This document shows, piece after piece, positions 17,450-26,668 of a stretch of DNA of 61,404 nucleotides. This DNA is from Alphaproteobacteria bacterium MarineAlpha9_Bin6 (GTDB lineage Bacteria; Pseudomonadota; Alphaproteobacteria; UBA7887), in contig PTKE01000007.1 of NCBI GenBank assembly GCA_002937585.1, forward strand, positions 1 through 61,404. The letters run 5' to 3'. The notes beneath the pieces were generated by a model, which saw only the letters and a list, made by a program, of their open reading frames with translations, was not told the origin of the DNA and did not search any database. Position 1 is the stretch's first letter. Every line of letters starts with the position of its first letter. Position numbers and translations under genes: made by a program.

Positions 17450-19253
17450 AACGCTTCACATGATAATAGCCATACTTGCCTTCGCAACGCTGGCGTGGCG
17501 AGCAACGCTATCCCAGGAGCACACAACTCCAGTGCCTTTAGCAACAGGAGAGGATTTACCAGATGGCTCCAGCAGAGCAAACATAAAGGACGATGATGGG
17601 GATATTTCTATCGATGCGTTGGACGAGATTGACATAGAATCAATTGGGATACTAGACGAGGGCAGTGGCGGTTTTGGCGCGGACATGTGGCGCGGCAGCG
17701 AGCGGGCGCAAGTAGAAAAACTTCTGTCCCAACTCCCAACAGCAGTTCGATCACGCGCGACCCATGAGCTTATGAAGACCCTATTGTTGTCATCTGCAAC
17801 AGCACCAGTAAAAAATCAAGAATCATCTGATCTTTTAGAAATTCGTCTCACAGCTCTAGCAGATTTAGGTGAGTTTGAATCCTTTTTTGAACTTTTGGCA
17901 ATAATTCCAGAAAGCGCGACAACGCCAAAAATCAAGCAGTTAAAGTCAAATGTGTTGTTTTTGATGGGTAATATAGCAGCTGGCTGCGAACTAATCCTCA
18001 ACCAAGTTCAGGAAGCAGATAGTCTTTATTGGCAAAAAGCTTTGTTCATTTGCCAGTTATTGCGCGACGAAAAGGCGGCAGCCTTAAGCTTATCTCTTCT
18101 GCGCGACCAACTGAACGAGACCGATGCTGATTTTCTTGAGCTTGGCGGCGTGTCACTGGGCGAAGTCCCCAATCTGACCACAACCTTGGCTCCAAATGTC
18201 CTCAATTTCGCATTGTTACTAAACACTGAAATAGGAATTCCTGATCACTGGCTAACTCAAGCAGGGCCGGCAATTCAAAGGGCCATAGCGGAGGCCGAGA
18301 CGATACTCCTCACGACCCGTCTTGTCGCCGCCGAGCATGCAGCCGAAATGGGTGCGTTGAGTGCAAATTATGTTCGCCGACTTTATCAACTGGTGAAGTT
18401 CAACAACGAAGAGTTCGACGACGCAATTGCAACGGCACAAAAGAATGGAGGAGCTTTGGGGCGCGCCCTTTTGCATCAAGCTAGCATACAAAAACAATGG
18501 GGGGATGAACGAGCGACTTTGTTGCTCGCCTCGTGGCAAAACTCTCGGGCGACAGGAAGCGCGATTCTCTCAGCACTTGTGAACAAGAAACCCTTACTTA
18601 CGCTGCATGCGAACGACCAAATCATCCACGCCGCGCCAGAAATCGTTCGGGCACTTCTCGCAATTGGCAACGATGCTGATTCCAAAGTTATTCGGATTAA
18701 ACTGATTGACGGGACGGAAACTCTAATCTCAGTGACGGAAAGATTTGAATCCTGGCTCGACCTTCTCGGAGAAAGCGCTGAAATGGATACTGAAATCGAG
18801 CGCACACTTGCCTCTCTGATGCCGTTGGTCACCATTGCTAATTTGGACACTAAGCCGCAATGGCACCCGCGAATGGCCGAACGCTGGTGGAACGCATTTC
18901 CCGATGAGATAGGCTCCCCGGCACAGGTGGACCGCGGAAACCGTCTGTTTATGACACTCAATGCCCTCGGTTACCCCGTCGGCCAAAAAGGCTGGAACCT
19001 ATTGTTAAATGGACCAAACATGGTCACCACACAGGTTCCAAGTGTTGGGATACGATATAGCATGCAGGATGCGGCCAAGTCGGGTCAAATCGGCAGCACG
19101 GTGTTATTCGCCCTTTTGGCATTGGGCGAGGGGGGACCTGTTGAGGCCAGCCCTTTGGCACTTGGCTCCGTGCTTCGTTGCCTACGTCAAATCGGCCTTG
19201 AAAATCACGCCCGCGCGATTGCTTTAGAGGCAGTCATCGAAAACGGAATGTAA
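17430..19253 (+). CDS. Unknown exported protein between aroK and xerD (607 residues)
   Basis: Not recognised as a named family. It has an N-terminal signal peptide or anchor (about residues 9-28) and then a very acidic low-complexity stretch (DDDGDISIDALDEIDIES). The rest is a long, mainly helical, alanine- and leucine-rich body with recurring helix pairs (LLEIRLTALADLGEFESFF, RQIGLENHARAIALEAV) that could be a superhelical, TPR-like repeat protein in the periplasm. The ATG has AAGG nine bases upstream. Its stop overlaps the xerD start by one base (TAATG). The reading frame is intact and consistent with a real gene. Confidence 0.75.
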   Translation: MNVSLVKTLHMIIAILAFATLAWRATLSQEHTTPVPLATGEDLPDGSSRANIKDDDGDISIDALDEIDIESIGILDEGSGGFGADMWRGSERAQVEKLLSQLPTAVRSRATHELMKTLLLSSATAPVKNQESSDLLEIRLTALADLGEFESFFELLAIIPESATTPKIKQLKSNVLFLMGNIAAGCELILNQVQEADSLYWQKALFICQLLRDEKAAALSLSLLRDQLNETDADFLELGGVSLGEVPNLTTTLAPNVLNFALLLNTEIGIPDHWLTQAGPAIQRAIAEAETILLTTRLVAAEHAAEMGALSANYVRRLYQLVKFNNEEFDDAIATAQKNGGALGRALLHQASIQKQWGDERATLLLASWQNSRATGSAILSALVNKKPLLTLHANDQIIHAAPEIVRALLAIGNDADSKVIRIKLIDGTETLISVTERFESWLDLLGESAEMDTEIERTLASLMPLVTIANLDTKPQWHPRMAERWWNAFPDEIGSPAQVDRGNRLFMTLNALGYPVGQKGWNLLLNGPNMVTTQVPSVGIRYSMQDAAKSGQIGSTVLFALLALGEGGPVEASPLALGSVLRCLRQIGLENHARAIALEAVIENGM

Positions 19254-20164
19254 TGGCTCTGAGTGATACCAGACTAATCGAAGCTTACCTAGAAATGATG
19301 GTGTCCGAGCGCGGTGCAGCCGCAAATACGATTGCCGCCTATAGTCGTGACATAAGCGCTTTCGCTACATATCTCGATACGATCAACCATTCGCTCATAG
19401 ATGCAACGACTCGGCATGTCCGTGACTATTTAGCTAGGCTAGCAGATTCTGGACGAACACCAGGTACACAAGCACAACATTTGTCGGCGTTGCGGCAGTT
19501 TTATCGTTTCCTTCAATCTGAAGATCAGCGAATTGACCATCCATGTGCAACAGTCGAATTACCGCAACGCGGGCGGACGTTGCCTAAAATTTTAAGCGAG
19601 AAAGAGGTCAATCGACTTATATCTGAAGCGCGCATAGCGCCAGGTCCGGGAGGGCTTCGCCTGCTCACGTTGGTCGAACTTTTGTATGCCACAGGACTTC
19701 GAATCTCGGAACTGATATCCCTTCCATTAAACGCATTAGGTTCCAACTCGCATCTCTTAATCGTTCGTGGGAAAGGGGGTCGGGAACGGATGGTACCAGT
19801 TGGAGAACCGGCAGCCCATGCCCTGGCCAATTATCTAGATGTGCGAGTTAGTTTTTTTAACAAGGGAACATCTTCAAAGTGGCTGTTCCCATCACGAAGC
19901 GCTAGCGGGCATCTTACTAGACGTCGGGTTGGCCAACTGCTGAAAATGCTAGCCGTGCGAGCTGAGATCAAATCACACAAGGTTTCGCCCCACGTTCTGC
20001 GCCACGCCTTCGCGAGTCATCTGCTCGCCCACGGCGCCGATCTAAGAAGCGTTCAGGCAATGCTGGGCCACGCCGATATTTCTAGCACACAAATTTATAC
20101 TCACGTGCTGCAAAGCAGACTTACAAAGTTGGTTCGAGATCACCACCCTTTAAATGCTGACTGA
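19253..20164 (+). CDS. xerD: Site-specific tyrosine recombinase XerD
   Basis: It resolves chromosome dimers at dif with XerC. The N-terminal SAM-like DNA-binding domain (residues 1-90) is followed by the catalytic domain with all active residues: Arg in ATGLRISEL, Lys in RGKGGRERMVP, His-x-x-Arg in HVLRHAFASHLLAHG, His in MLGHADISSTQ and Tyr in IYTHV. At 303 residues it fits XerD or XerC; the neighbours (aroK upstream, accA downstream) suggest XerD. It is the last gene of the unknown-protein operon. Confidence 0.93.
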   Translation: MALSDTRLIEAYLEMMVSERGAAANTIAAYSRDISAFATYLDTINHSLIDATTRHVRDYLARLADSGRTPGTQAQHLSALRQFYRFLQSEDQRIDHPCATVELPQRGRTLPKILSEKEVNRLISEARIAPGPGGLRLLTLVELLYATGLRISELISLPLNALGSNSHLLIVRGKGGRERMVPVGEPAAHALANYLDVRVSFFNKGTSSKWLFPSRSASGHLTRRRVGQLLKMLAVRAEIKSHKVSPHVLRHAFASHLLAHGADLRSVQAMLGHADISSTQIYTHVLQSRLTKLVRDHHPLNAD

Positions 20165-20214
20165 CACTCGCATTACCAAACACTGAAAGTGTGTTCTCCG
20201 TGTAAAGTCCAAGT

Positions 20215-21192
20215 ATGGGTGATAAGATGACCGGCATGAATACGTTTCTTGACTTCGAGAAACCAATCGCTGAACTCGAGGGCAAAATTAAGGAGCTGCA
20301 CCATCTAAGCGACTCCGATCATCTCAACATCGTCGATGAAGTTACGAGACTGCAGTCCAAGGTAGAGCGTCTCCTTAAGCAGACGTACGCCGAACTAACC
20401 CCGTGGCAAAAAACTCAGGTCGCGCGCCACCCAGAAAGACCACATTCCAGTGACTATATAAACGGCCTCATCGAGGACTTCATTCCCCTTGCTGGTGATC
20501 GCTGCTTCGGTGAAGATAGGGCTATCATTAGTGGTATCGGGCGTTTCCAAGGTTATTCAGTAATAGTGATCGGACACGAGAAGGGCGCGGATACAAGCGA
20601 CCGAGTGACTCACAATTTTGGCATGGCTAGGCCCGAAGGTTATCGCAAGGCAGTGCGCTTAATGTCACTCGCTGACCGCTTTGGGCTACCAGTGATTACT
20701 TTTATCGATACCCCTGGCGCCTACCCCGGTGTTGGAGCCGAAGAACGTGGCCAAGCTGAAGCGATCGCGCGCTCAACCGAAGCATGCCTAAACCTGCGCG
20801 CACCACTAATTAGCGTAATCATCGGAGAGGGAGGTTCAGGAGGGGCGATCGCTTTGGCCAGCGCCAACCACGTAATCATGCTAGAAAATGCTATCTACTC
20901 TGTGATATCACCTGAAGGTTGTGCCTCGATTCTTTGGCGAAACACCGATAAAGCTATAGACGCAGCGGAGTCTCTTCGTCTAACTGCCCAAGATTTGTAC
21001 AAGCTACAAGTAATCGACGAAATTGTCCAAGAACCCGTCGGTGGAGCTCACCGAGCACCCACGGATATGATCAAACATCTTGGGGAAACGCTCGAGCCTA
21101 GTTTGCGTACGCTGGTCAATACTTCAGGCGGCGAGCTGCGCGCTCACCGGAGACAGAAATTTCTGGATATTGGGGCAAGCAGCAAAAGTTAG
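20215..21192 (+). CDS. accA: Acetyl-CoA carboxylase carboxyltransferase subunit alpha
   Basis: It forms the carboxyltransferase with AccD for malonyl-CoA synthesis. The start region LDFEKPIAELEGKI, the AERPHSSDYI-type segment (RHPERPHSSDYINGL), TFIDTPGAYPGVGAEERGQ and the CoA-site loop GEGGSGGAIALASA are diagnostic. Several starts are possible: ATG at 20215, 20227 or 20236. Relatives begin about two residues before FLDFEKP, which favours 20236, but no ribosome site settles it. A strong terminator follows. Confidence 0.96.
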   Translation: MGDKMTGMNTFLDFEKPIAELEGKIKELHHLSDSDHLNIVDEVTRLQSKVERLLKQTYAELTPWQKTQVARHPERPHSSDYINGLIEDFIPLAGDRCFGEDRAIISGIGRFQGYSVIVIGHEKGADTSDRVTHNFGMARPEGYRKAVRLMSLADRFGLPVITFIDTPGAYPGVGAEERGQAEAIARSTEACLNLRAPLISVIIGEGGSGGAIALASANHVIMLENAIYSVISPEGCASILWRNTDKAIDAAESLRLTAQDLYKLQVIDEIVQEPVGGAHRAPTDMIKHLGETLEPSLRTLVNTSGGELRAHRRQKFLDIGASSKS

Positions 21193-21244
21193 GAGGCAAG
21201 CCACGCAGACTGAAACAGCGTCCTAAATTTACTTTTAACCGCGC

Positions 21245-21284
21245 ACAATCCCGTTCAAAGTCAAAACCTGCGGGATTGTTTTAT
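21245..21284 (+). terminator. Rho-independent terminator after accA
   Basis: ACAATCCCG (21245-21253) pairs perfectly with CGGGATTGT (21271-21279), a 9-base stem with a 17-base loop, followed by TTTTAT. It lies 53 bases after the accA stop and faces the convergent boxB gene, so it probably ends accA transcription. Confidence 0.75.
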
Positions 21285-21316
21285 CCGCGAGATGCAGGGT
21301 CAAGTCACAACATGCC

Positions 21317-22732
21317 TCAGAATAACCGCACATACTCGTAATCGAATGGGAGACCATCGATCCCGCGCGGCGGCGGGGCAATCCAGCCGGCGATCTTGCC
21401 GCGTTCTGTTACAGGTTGCATAAGGCTAGAAACAAAGGCTTTATCCTTATCACTCGGCAACCATTCGTGACACTGCTCAGCCCACTGTTCCTCGTCGAGG
21501 GGTACACCCTCTGGGGTCACATGGTAATCTGCAAAATTACCTATACGACGATTGAATGCAATATGCGGCAGAGATAACCGCGTGATAATGGCATGCTCCT
21601 CTAACACCGTGTTCCAACGTGCTAGCCCGCGCGCGCAATCCCGAACAAAATCCTGACGTAAACATTCGTTCAATGCGTTGATAGCAGGCACGTCAGCCAT
21701 GGTCGGCGCACCATCCCGCCATTCCGGCACCAATTGGAAAGTTTCACTTAGGAGATGATCATCGTTGATTTTCGTTTCATTATATCGGCCTTTGAGCCCA
21801 GCATTGTAATAGGCGGCAGCATTCGTTGATCGTTCTCCACCAAATAGATCAAGTGATACTGAATAATGGAAGTTAATGTATCGCTGGATGGTGCCAAGAT
21901 CGATACCGCCAAAAGGGCGAACATCTACAGTATCCTGATCTCGCATTAACTCTGCTGTCCGCTGGACAACCCGCTTTACCCCGCTCTCGCCAACAAACAT
22001 ATGATGGGCCTCTTCCGTAAGCATGAACCTGCAGGTCCGCGCTAACGGGTCAAACGCTGATTCGGCTAAAGAGGCAAGCTGGTATTTACCGTCACGGTCG
22101 GTAAAGTAGGTGAACATGTAAAAAGCCAGCCAATCAGGTGTCAATTCGTTGAAAGCACCAAGAATTCGGGGCCGGTCCGGATCGCCTGCATGGCGCTCCA
22201 GTATCATGTCCGCCTCATCCCTACCGTCACGACCAAAATAAGCCTGCAGCAAGTACACCATAGCCCACAAATGTCGGCCTTCCTCAACATTTACCTGAAA
22301 TAGATTGCGTAAATCATATAGCGATGGTGCCGTGCGACCCAACAAACGTTGTTGCTCCACGGAAGCAGGCTCAGTGTCTCCTTGTGTGACAATCAGCCGA
22401 CGCAAATCCGCCCTATGTTCACCAGGCACCTGGGTCCAGACTGGCAAACCCTTGTCTTCGCCAAATCCAATTTGGCGATCCTTCTCCGGCACGGTCAAAA
22501 AAATTCCCCAGCGATAATCCAACATTTTTACATGGCCGAAGTGCGCCCAACCCCCCGGCTCTACACTGACGGCAGTACGCAAATAAACATCCACATCCTG
22601 AAAACCCTCCGGTCCAAGGTCCTGCCACCAGCCGAGAAACCGTGGCTGCCAAGATTCTAGTGCGCGCCGCAAGCGTCGGTCGTCACCAAGCCCTACATTG
22701 TTGGGGATTCGCTCTCCATAATCGATTCTCAT
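21317..22732 (-). CDS. boxB: Benzoyl-CoA 2,3-epoxidase oxygenase subunit BoxB
   Basis: BoxB is the di-iron oxygenase that converts benzoyl-CoA to its 2,3-epoxide in aerobic hybrid benzoate degradation. It normally takes electrons from the reductase BoxA. The conserved start (DYGERIPNNVGL), WQPRFLGWW, QDVDVYLRTAVSVE and the di-iron ligand segments NVEEGRHLWAM and LTEEAHHMF are all present, and the length matches the family (about 473). The ATG at 22732 is chosen over a GTG at 22738. It lies 7 bases after boxC, so the two form one operon. boxA is not in the window. Confidence 0.95.
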   Translation of the reverse strand: MRIDYGERIPNNVGLGDDRRLRRALESWQPRFLGWWQDLGPEGFQDVDVYLRTAVSVEPGGWAHFGHVKMLDYRWGIFLTVPEKDRQIGFGEDKGLPVWTQVPGEHRADLRRLIVTQGDTEPASVEQQRLLGRTAPSLYDLRNLFQVNVEEGRHLWAMVYLLQAYFGRDGRDEADMILERHAGDPDRPRILGAFNELTPDWLAFYMFTYFTDRDGKYQLASLAESAFDPLARTCRFMLTEEAHHMFVGESGVKRVVQRTAELMRDQDTVDVRPFGGIDLGTIQRYINFHYSVSLDLFGGERSTNAAAYYNAGLKGRYNETKINDDHLLSETFQLVPEWRDGAPTMADVPAINALNECLRQDFVRDCARGLARWNTVLEEHAIITRLSLPHIAFNRRIGNFADYHVTPEGVPLDEEQWAEQCHEWLPSDKDKAFVSSLMQPVTERGKIAGWIAPPPRGIDGLPFDYEYVRLF

Positions 22733-22739
22733 GAGCACA

Positions 22740-24422
22740 TTATACTCTCATCTTATCGAACTGAGCACGCTGGCCGGTCCCATAAAGTCGCAAGGAGCCT
22801 TCTGGTCCAACGGCGTTTGGTCTTTGAAAAATCCAATTTTGCCACGCTGATAGTCTTCCAAAAATTTTCGTTTCTATTGTCTCGGGTCCGGCAAAACGAA
22901 GATTCGCCTCCAGACCGGTTAGCGCATCACCTGAAAAACTGGACCGCTCTTCGATCGCTAGGCGCACTTCCTCATCCCAGTCAATTTCATCGGGAATTCC
23001 AGTGACCAATCCAAGGCTGTCAGCAACTTGCGCGCTCAGCAATTTCCCCATTGCTTTGCGCAATTCCGTTATCCGGGACGAGTCACCAAGAAATCGGGTC
23101 TGTAGACGACTTAAGCCGTTAGCCATAGGCAGTCTCCCGAAATTCATTGCCGATAACGAAATTGCCGATGAGTCGTTACCGTCGAGCATGTAGATTCGGT
23201 CACAAGCCAGCGCAAGCTCAAATAACGTTCCAGAACAACCGTCCCCTGCTTCAATTAAGGCTATAAGACTCCGAGAAGTGACATCTAAGCGCTTTAAAAC
23301 CCTCGTCCAATAAAGCCGAATTTCCCTCAGCAGCCAATCGCCGCCATGACGTACAATAAAGTCATCATGGGCACGAATAAGAGAACCGTTACCAACCACT
23401 CGGATCACCCAATTGCTTATATCGGGACGGTTGGTGCGTAAATGTAAAATCGCGTCATCCAACGCACGTGCCAGTGCCAACGGCCAGAATGCTGCTCCCA
23501 ACTCAAGCGACGCCTCGGGACCAACAGGAGGAGATTGATCCGGGCCACACACAGTGAAATTTGCAACCGAAGTCGTACTGTCTATATCCACCTTTAAATA
23601 CGGATATCTAAGCGCCGTCCTAGAGATCTTTCGAACCAGCGGAACAAGATTGATTCCCTGTGCATCACGCGAGGTACCCGTCTTTTGAGAAAGGGAAACC
23701 GCCCTAATGCGCGCCTTCTCGTCGAGCTTTGAAGCAGGCACAAGTTCGTCGACCAACGACCACTCGAGAGCACGCTCACCTCTCACCCCTTCTGTCGTTG
23801 TGCAGAACAAATCAGCACGATCTCTTCGGACCCTCCTCTTATCTACCAAGCGCGTCAGACCACCAGTACCAGGAAGGACCCCAAGCAACGGAACCTCTGG
23901 CAGAGATACAGCGGAAGCACCATCGTCGACCAGCATTATGTGTTCGCAAGCAAGCGCCAACTCGTAACCACCACCAGATGCTGAACCATTGATCACCGCT
24001 AAGTAGTGCTGACCTGATTCACCGCTAGCTTGCTCTATTGCGCATCGTGTCTCGTTGGTAAACTTGCAAAAATTTACCTTGGCCATGTGGTCCGCAGCGC
24101 TAAGCATGCCAATATTCGCGCCAGCACAAAACACCCGTTCCTTTTCGGATGTGATTATCACGGCACCTACTTCAGGATGCTCAAAACGAAGTCTCTGCAC
24201 AGCATCATAAAGTTCTATATCAACACCAAGATCGTAAGAGTTAAGCTTAAGCTCATACCCGGCCCCTAATCCACCTTGCTCATCCACATCCATCGATAGA
24301 GTTGCAACTGGTGGATCAATGCTCAGTTGCCAATGACGATAAGTTTCCGGAGAGGTTTGAAATTCGACCCGACTCGGGGTATCGGACTTGGCGCCAAGCA
24401 CTAAAGTGTTAGCTTCAGACAT
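22740..24422 (-). CDS. boxC: 2,3-epoxybenzoyl-CoA dihydrolase BoxC
   Basis: BoxC opens the ring of 2,3-epoxybenzoyl-CoA, releasing formate and 3,4-dehydroadipyl-CoA semialdehyde. It is a double crotonase-fold protein of about 560 residues. Diagnostic parts are RHWQLSIDPPVATLSMDV, GYELKLNSYDLGVDIELYDA, the first oxyanion segment VFCAGANIGML, GSASGGGYELALACEH and the second half with AGDGCSGTLFELALACDR. It is first in the boxC-boxB unit and divergent from the PaaK-like gene, which suggests coordinated control. Confidence 0.95.
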   Translation of the reverse strand: MSEANTLVLGAKSDTPSRVEFQTSPETYRHWQLSIDPPVATLSMDVDEQGGLGAGYELKLNSYDLGVDIELYDAVQRLRFEHPEVGAVIITSEKERVFCAGANIGMLSAADHMAKVNFCKFTNETRCAIEQASGESGQHYLAVINGSASGGGYELALACEHIMLVDDGASAVSLPEVPLLGVLPGTGGLTRLVDKRRVRRDRADLFCTTTEGVRGERALEWSLVDELVPASKLDEKARIRAVSLSQKTGTSRDAQGINLVPLVRKISRTALRYPYLKVDIDSTTSVANFTVCGPDQSPPVGPEASLELGAAFWPLALARALDDAILHLRTNRPDISNWVIRVVGNGSLIRAHDDFIVRHGGDWLLREIRLYWTRVLKRLDVTSRSLIALIEAGDGCSGTLFELALACDRIYMLDGNDSSAISLSAMNFGRLPMANGLSRLQTRFLGDSSRITELRKAMGKLLSAQVADSLGLVTGIPDEIDWDEEVRLAIEERSSFSGDALTGLEANLRFAGPETIETKIFGRLSAWQNWIFQRPNAVGPEGSLRLYGTGQRAQFDKMRV

Positions 24423-24518
24423 CAGAATCTCTTTGGCTTGACCAGAGGATCATGCTCGGATTACCACATCAAAGTGGCTACGGTAAGAACCAATTAGGAA
24501 AGATACTCTCTAATTTAT

Positions 24519-24543
24519 TGCTTTAAAGCACCTATAAGAGGGA
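24519..24543 (+). promoter_or_regulatory. Palindrome, -10-like element and ribosome site before the PaaK-like gene
   Basis: A perfect 12-base palindrome TGCTTTAAAGCA (24519-24530) lies just upstream of TATAAG (24533-24538), a good -10 candidate. Next comes AGAGGGA (24537-24543), ten bases before the ATG at 24554. A regulator bound at the palindrome would occlude the promoter. The site is in the boxC/PaaK-like divergent spacer and could serve an aromatic-CoA-responsive regulator; no such regulator gene is in the window. Confidence 0.4.
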
Positions 24544-24553
24544 AAGCATCACT

Positions 24554-25789
24554 ATGGACTACTTCGATGATTTAGAAACCCGTGACCCTGAGGTGCGCGA
24601 ACGAACCTTACTTGCGGAATTATCAAAACAGATTGGCAACGCGAAACACAATGCCCCAGGCTGGACCGAGATCCTCTCTGATGTCATACCCAGCGATATA
24701 AACTCCCGGGAAGCACTCGCTCAATTGCCAGTCACCCGCAAGTCCGAACTTAATGCTCGCCAAACCAATGTCCCACCTTTTGGTGGTTTAATCGCAACCG
24801 GATCAGGTGAGTTAAGCTGGGTTTTTTGTTCACCAGGACCAATTTATGAGCCGGGCGGACGTAGCGGAGATTTCTGGAGAATGGGACGCGCTCTTTATGC
24901 AGCGGGTTTTCGGCAAGGCGATATCATACATAACACTTTCGCCTACCATCTAACTCCAGCGGGCCACATGATGGAGGCTGGAGCCCATGCATGTGGCTGC
25001 GTAGTGGTTCCGGGTGGAGTCGGAAACACTGAGCAGCAACTTCAAGCGATTACTCATATTCGACCAAAAGGGTATGTGGGCACGCCATCTTTTTTGAAAA
25101 TTTTGGTAGAGAAGGCCAGTGAATCTCCACTCGACGTTTCCTCGATTACCCATGCCGCAGTAGGCGGGGAGGCACTGCCGCCAAGTCTGCGCGACTATTT
25201 CAAATCGTGTGGTATTGACGTTCTGCAATCATACGGCACCGCCGATTTGGGGCTTGTCGCCTACGAGTCGCCAGCAATGGACGGGATGATCTTGGACGAA
25301 GGCGTGATCGTCGAGATTGTCCGACCGGGCACCGGAGAACCAGTGGATGAAGGTGAAGTCGGTGAAATAGTGGTCACCACCCTCAACGCGATTTATCCAC
25401 TAATTCGATTTGCCACCGGAGACTTATCGGCAATTCTATCCGGTCAAAGCCCGTGTGGACGCACCAATACAAGGATCAAGGGTTGGATGGGACGTGCCGA
25501 TCAAACTACCAAGGTAAAGGGCATGTTTGTTCACCCTCAGCAGATTGCTGAGGTCGCCGCACGCCATCCAGAAATCAGACGTGCGCGCCTTGTAGTCGAC
25601 AATATCAACCACGTTGATGTGATGATGCTCCACTGTGAGGTATCATTGGTCAGTGATGATCAGCTCAAAAATGCTATCACCCATTCGCTGCATGCAATCT
25701 GCAAATTAAAGGGCGATGTTACTTTATCTCAGCCTGGAACTTTGGCAAATGACGGCAAGGTTATCGACGACATTCGAACTTATGAATAA
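24554..25789 (+). CDS. PaaK-like adenylate-forming enzyme, probable aryl-CoA ligase relative
   Basis: A COG1541-type (phenylacetate-CoA ligase-like) protein of 411 residues. Late ANL motifs are clear: YGTADLGLVAYES (about residue 227, the A5 position), FATGDLS (A7), GWMGRADQTTKVKGMFVHP (A8) and a C-terminal lysine in NDGKVIDD. The glycine/serine/threonine-rich P-loop expected near residue 95 (SSGTTGKP in PaaK) is replaced by FCSPGPIYEPGG. Divergence from boxCB suggests benzoate or another aromatic acid as substrate, but this is inference. It may instead be a non-canonical ligase or transferase. Confidence 0.75.
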   Translation: MDYFDDLETRDPEVRERTLLAELSKQIGNAKHNAPGWTEILSDVIPSDINSREALAQLPVTRKSELNARQTNVPPFGGLIATGSGELSWVFCSPGPIYEPGGRSGDFWRMGRALYAAGFRQGDIIHNTFAYHLTPAGHMMEAGAHACGCVVVPGGVGNTEQQLQAITHIRPKGYVGTPSFLKILVEKASESPLDVSSITHAAVGGEALPPSLRDYFKSCGIDVLQSYGTADLGLVAYESPAMDGMILDEGVIVEIVRPGTGEPVDEGEVGEIVVTTLNAIYPLIRFATGDLSAILSGQSPCGRTNTRIKGWMGRADQTTKVKGMFVHPQQIAEVAARHPEIRRARLVVDNINHVDVMMLHCEVSLVSDDQLKNAITHSLHAICKLKGDVTLSQPGTLANDGKVIDDIRTYE

Positions 25790-25819
25790 CTGATCTTAAT
25801 CATAAGGTTAGTGCTAGCA

Positions 25820-26551
25820 CTACCTACCATTGTAGGCACGAATTGCCCGCGCGTAACCTTCCTTTTCTGCAGCCTCTTCCGGTCGACCCATATCTAGAAG
25901 CAGCAAAGCATAATTCTCGTAACCGCGCGCAACTTCAGAATGCTTTTCACCGAACGTACTTCGCATAATAACCATGGCCGCCCCAAAAAGATTTTCGGCA
26001 TCTGCATAACTCCCCTTCTCGTGCAACAGACGCGCCCGGTTATGATAGGCCCTAGCACGATACTTTGAAGCAATCCGACTCATCCCATTTATTACGTGCG
26101 GATTATCGGCAAGCACCACGGTCATCACATCTAGTGCGCGACTGTAAAAATGCTCAGCATCAGCAAGTCGGCCCTGCTCATCGTACAGCCGCCCTAAGCT
26201 GTTGTAGCTTTCTGCAACATCGGCATGGCCATTGCCGAGGAAAGTTTCGCGGATTGTCAAGGCGCGCCTATACAGTGACTCGGCCTCTTCGTATTGAGCC
26301 TGCAGCCGATACAACTTTGCCAGGTTGAATACGAATGTAGCTGTTGTTGGATGTTCAGCACCAAACTCAGCTTCGCTCATATGAATCGCCTTTTGAGCAT
26401 ACGGTACAGCCTCGCGATAACGCTGATGCTTGAACATTTCTTTGACGTGCATCTGGATGTCTCGAAGCTCGACCGAGGACTGAGCAAATACATTGCTAAT
26501 ACTAGAAGCCCCCAGTAATCCGATTAAACAAATAAGAAAAATCCTAATCAT
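25820..26551 (-). CDS. Exported TPR-repeat protein (kinesin-light-chain type)
   Basis: A signal peptide (MIRIFLICLIGLLGASSISNV, cleaved near FAQ) is followed by about four 42-residue tetratricopeptide repeats of the kinesin-light-chain kind, for example HADVAESYNSLGRLYDEQGR and LADAEHFYSRALDVM. Such repeats mediate protein binding; the partner is unknown. The track start is a TTG (26572). The ATG at 26551 puts the signal peptide at the N-terminus and is used here (243 residues). It is convergent with the PaaK-like gene. Confidence 0.85.
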   Translation of the reverse strand: MIRIFLICLIGLLGASSISNVFAQSSVELRDIQMHVKEMFKHQRYREAVPYAQKAIHMSEAEFGAEHPTTATFVFNLAKLYRLQAQYEEAESLYRRALTIRETFLGNGHADVAESYNSLGRLYDEQGRLADAEHFYSRALDVMTVVLADNPHVINGMSRIASKYRARAYHNRARLLHEKGSYADAENLFGAAMVIMRSTFGEKHSEVARGYENYALLLLDMGRPEEAAEKEGYARAIRAYNGR

Positions 26552-26668
26552 CGATCGATCGCTCCGAAACAAGTTTACACTGACATAACCGTACCGCGTC
26601 GGAACACACCAGACAAGATTCCCACTTTACGTTGCTATCCATGGGTAATCAGAATGAACCGGCACGCC

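Noticed and set aside
25806-25824. GGTTAGTGCTAGCACTACC palindrome between the PaaK-like and TPR genes
   Set aside because: Considered as a bidirectional terminator, but there is no T-run on either side; kept only as a note.
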